From Xanthobacteraceae bacterium (lineage in GTDB: Bacteria; Pseudomonadota; Alphaproteobacteria; Rhizobiales; Xanthobacteraceae), in contig JASHYD010000935.1 in NCBI GenBank assembly GCA_030043175.1, positions 1 to 6,945 on the forward strand: a DNA stretch of 6,945 bases, in the 5' to 3' direction. The notes below the pieces were generated by a model that saw nothing but the letters and a program-made list of their open reading frames with translations, did not search any database and was not told the DNA's origin. Below, one piece after another: positions 5,332 to 6,945 of this stretch (within the stretch, counting starts at the first letter, position 1; each line of letters begins with the position of its first letter). The translations under genes and the position numbers were made by a program.

Positions 5332-6945
5332 CTACAGGCTGAACACGAACAGCATGGAAGCGGTCGACGTGTTCTTGAGTTCCGGCGAGAACGGAATGAT
5401 GTTCAGGGATTGCTTCGATCCCGCCAGCACCGCGATATATTGTTTTCCGTTGACTGCGAAGCGAATCGGCGGCGCATTAATGCCGGTGCCGATGTTGAAG
5501 CTCCACAGCTCCTTCAGGGTCTTTACGTCATAGGCCGCGAACGTGCCATCGTAATGACCCAGGAACACCAGATTGCCGGCGGTTGCGAGCGCGCCCGAGT
5601 AGTTCGGGTAGATCAGCTTGAGATCCGCCTTGAGTTCGCCGTTGGTCGAATCGACCGCCTTGAGGCCCTCGTATAGACGCTCCCGGACCCGGTCGGCCCC
5701 GCCATGGAAGCGCTCGCGCGGCTTTACGGTGCCGCCCTGGTCGATGAAGTCCTTCTGTTCGATGGTTTCGAGGTAGTTGCAGCCCTCGATCGACGGAATG
5801 TACATCAAGCCGAGTTCCGGATTGTAGGCTGAGGGCTCCCAGTTCTTGCCTCCAATGTGAGCCGGGCAGAGCTTCCCGCCCTTGGGCCTGCGCGGGTGCC
5901 GTGGCTGCCCTCGGCGTAAATCTGGAGGTCGGCGTTGGGATTGTAGTTGAGTGGCTTGCCGGTCTTGGGGGTCGAGGCCGAGCGTCCAGTTCATCTCATA
6001 CGTGTATTGCTTGCCGGCGATGAACGAACCGTTGCCGCGGTCGAGCGTGAAATAGCCGTTCCGCGCCGCGTGCACCACGAGCTTGCGATCTTCGCCACTG
6101 ATCTTGGCGTTGATGATCGGGCGCTCGGAGATTTCGTCGAAGTCGTAAGGATCGTTCGGGGTGTACTGGAATCCCCACTTGATCTTGCCGTCCCTCGCGC
6201 TGAGAGCCAGCACGCTCGCCGCCCACTTGTTGTCGCCAGGACGATATTCCGTGTCCCAGTCCGGACCTGCATTGCCGATGCCCTGATAGAACGTGTCCGT
6301 CTCCAGATCGTAGGTCGCGGTCTCCCACACCGAGCCGCCGCCATGCTTCCAGCGGTCCTTTCCATCCTTCCAGGTCTCGTTGCCGGGCTCGCCAGTGCCC
6401 GGGATGGTGTACGTCCGCCACGCCGCCTGGCCGGTGTTGAGGTCGGTTGCTTCGATGAAGCCTCGAACACCGAATTCGCCGCCCGCTATGCCGACGATGG
6501 CAAGGTCACGCGCGACCAGGGGCGCCATGGTCAACGTCTCGCCGATCGCCGGTTCGGTGATCTTATGCTCCCACACCACCTCCCCGGTCTGCTTGTTGAT
6601 CGCGAACATGCGGCCGTCAAGGGCGATGGAGATCACCTTGTCCTTCCACAGCGCGACGCCGCGGTTGTTGATGCCGCAGCAGGCGACATCACCAGCCCAG
6701 GCGCGATCGACGCCGGGGTCCATCTTCCCCTTAATGACGCCCTTCCGGCCGGCGGTGAGATCGATCGCGTAGACCGACCCCCAGCCGTCGGGCACGTACA
6801 TGATGCCGTCCTCGACCAGGGCCGTCGCTTCGAGCCCGCCGCTCTGGAAGCCGCTCAGGGCGACCGTGTAGGCAAGCCTCACGTTCTTCACGGTGTCGGT
6901 GTTGATCTCCTTCAGCAGCGAGAACCCGTGGCCCTGGTAGTTGCC
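5332..6945 (-). CDS. PQQ-dependent alcohol dehydrogenase (type I quinoprotein), N-terminus outside window, paired frameshifts
   Basis: The frame is open from the window edge to TAG at 5332: 537 residues of a family of about 570-600, so the signal peptide and first residues are missing. These periplasmic eight-bladed propellers oxidise alcohols with PQQ and a metal and pass electrons to cytochrome c. The edge reads GNYQGHGFSLL, the usual mature start. Seen here are the adjacent cysteines Cys89-Cys90 (ACCGINNRG), metal ligands Glu157 (GGEFGVRGF) and Asn225 (GNAGPDWD), catalytic Asp268 with Asp270 (PYDFDEI), and the PQQ-binding Arg295 (RNGYF). Asn225-Asp268 and Asp268-Arg295 spacings fit the XoxF-type numbering. 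The second Asp of the DxD is the lanthanide-ligand position. No haem c domain follows; the C-terminus ends normally at MLFVFSL. Residues about 327-353 are scrambled by a frameshift pair, so activity is uncertain. Confidence 0.9.
   Translation of the reverse strand, partial: GNYQGHGFSLLKEINTDTVKNVRLAYTVALSGFQSGGLEATALVEDGIMYVPDGWGSVYAIDLTAGRKGVIKGKMDPGVDRAWAGDVACCGINNRGVALWKDKVISIALDGRMFAINKQTGEVVWEHKITEPAIGETLTMAPLVARDLAIVGIAGGEFGVRGFIEATDLNTGQAAWRTYTIPGTGEPGNETWKDGKDRWKHGGGSVWETATYDLETDTFYQGIGNAGPDWDTEYRPGDNKWAASVLALSARDGKIKWGFQYTPNDPYDFDEISERPIINAKISGEDRKLVVHAARNGYFTLDRGNGSFIAGKQYTYEMNWTLGLDPQDRQATQLQSQRRPPDLRRGQPRHPRRPKGGKLCPAHIGGKNWEPSAYNPELGLMYIPSIEGCNYLETIEQKDFIDQGGTVKPRERFHGGADRVRERLYEGLKAVDSTNGELKADLKLIYPNYSGALATAGNLVFLGHYDGTFAAYDVKTLKELWSFNIGTGINAPPIRFAVNGKQYIAVLAGSKQSLNIIPFSPELKNTSTASMLFVFSL
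5887..5971 (-). other. Out-of-frame segment within the quinoprotein gene
   Basis: In the reading frame of the rest of the gene this segment translates to DRQATQLQSQRRPPDLRR-like, proline- and arginine-rich sequence foreign to the family. Shifted by one base, the same DNA gives LDPKTGKPLNYNPNADLQIY followed by AEGSHGTRAG, exactly the sequence expected between GLDP and PKGGKLCPAHIGG. An extra G in the five-G run at 5967-5971 and one missing base at about 5887-5890 explain the pair. About 27 residues are affected; none of the ligands listed for the gene fall inside. Confidence 0.85.

Noticed and set aside
1..6945. tRNA, rRNA, CRISPR arrays or intact insertion sequences
   Set aside because: I saw no regularly spaced repeats, no cloverleaf-like sequence, and no transposase frame with paired terminal repeats and target duplications.
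1..6945. A novel multigene defence or biosynthetic system
   Set aside because: The intact genes belong to known metabolic families, lie in separate transcription units on different strands and are divided by pseudogene debris. Nothing supports a joint new function.

Overview
The window looks like chromosomal DNA of a GC-rich alphaproteobacterium. The protein style and the family of the recombinase remnant suggest the Rhizobiales, probably Bradyrhizobium or a relative, but this is an inference from composition and gene content, not from a marker gene. Four substantial genes are separated by unusually long, decayed intergenic stretches.

Layout. (1) Positions 1-885, minus strand: a luciferase-like flavin-dependent oxidoreductase whose C-terminus lies beyond the window. 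A TetR-type palindrome sits about 44 bases upstream of its start. (2) Positions 886-1866: no intact gene. The recognisable content is a frameshifted higB-type toxin gene (about 1234-1560, plus strand) with no antitoxin beside it. (3) Positions 1867-2868, minus strand: an intact bicupin of the gentisate/salicylate 1,2-dioxygenase type. (4) Positions 2869-3706: a patchwork of gene ends, namely a 3'-terminal fragment I cannot name, an internal piece of a serine recombinase with mutated active-site arginines, and the frameshifted C-terminus of a TPR/adenylate-cyclase-type protein. (5) Positions 3707-4888, plus strand: an intact exported six-bladed beta-propeller (NHL-like) protein. (6) Positions 4889-5331: intergenic, with a perfect 11-bp hairpin between two convergent genes. 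(7) Positions 5332-6945, minus strand: a PQQ-dependent alcohol dehydrogenase with its N-terminus beyond the window. It carries an Asp-x-Asp signature associated with lanthanide-dependent enzymes and a compensating pair of frameshifts that scrambles about 27 residues.

How the genes might work together. The intact genes are oxidative: an FMN-linked oxidoreductase, an aromatic ring-cleavage dioxygenase, and a periplasmic quinoprotein next to an exported propeller. They suggest catabolism of alcohols and aromatics, but separate transcription units and long spacers mean they do not form one operon. The spacers look like an accessory region worn down by insertion and deletion. I found no clear case for a new multigene system. 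The points most worth checking are the quinoprotein (metal preference, frameshift pair) and the pseudogene patchwork.
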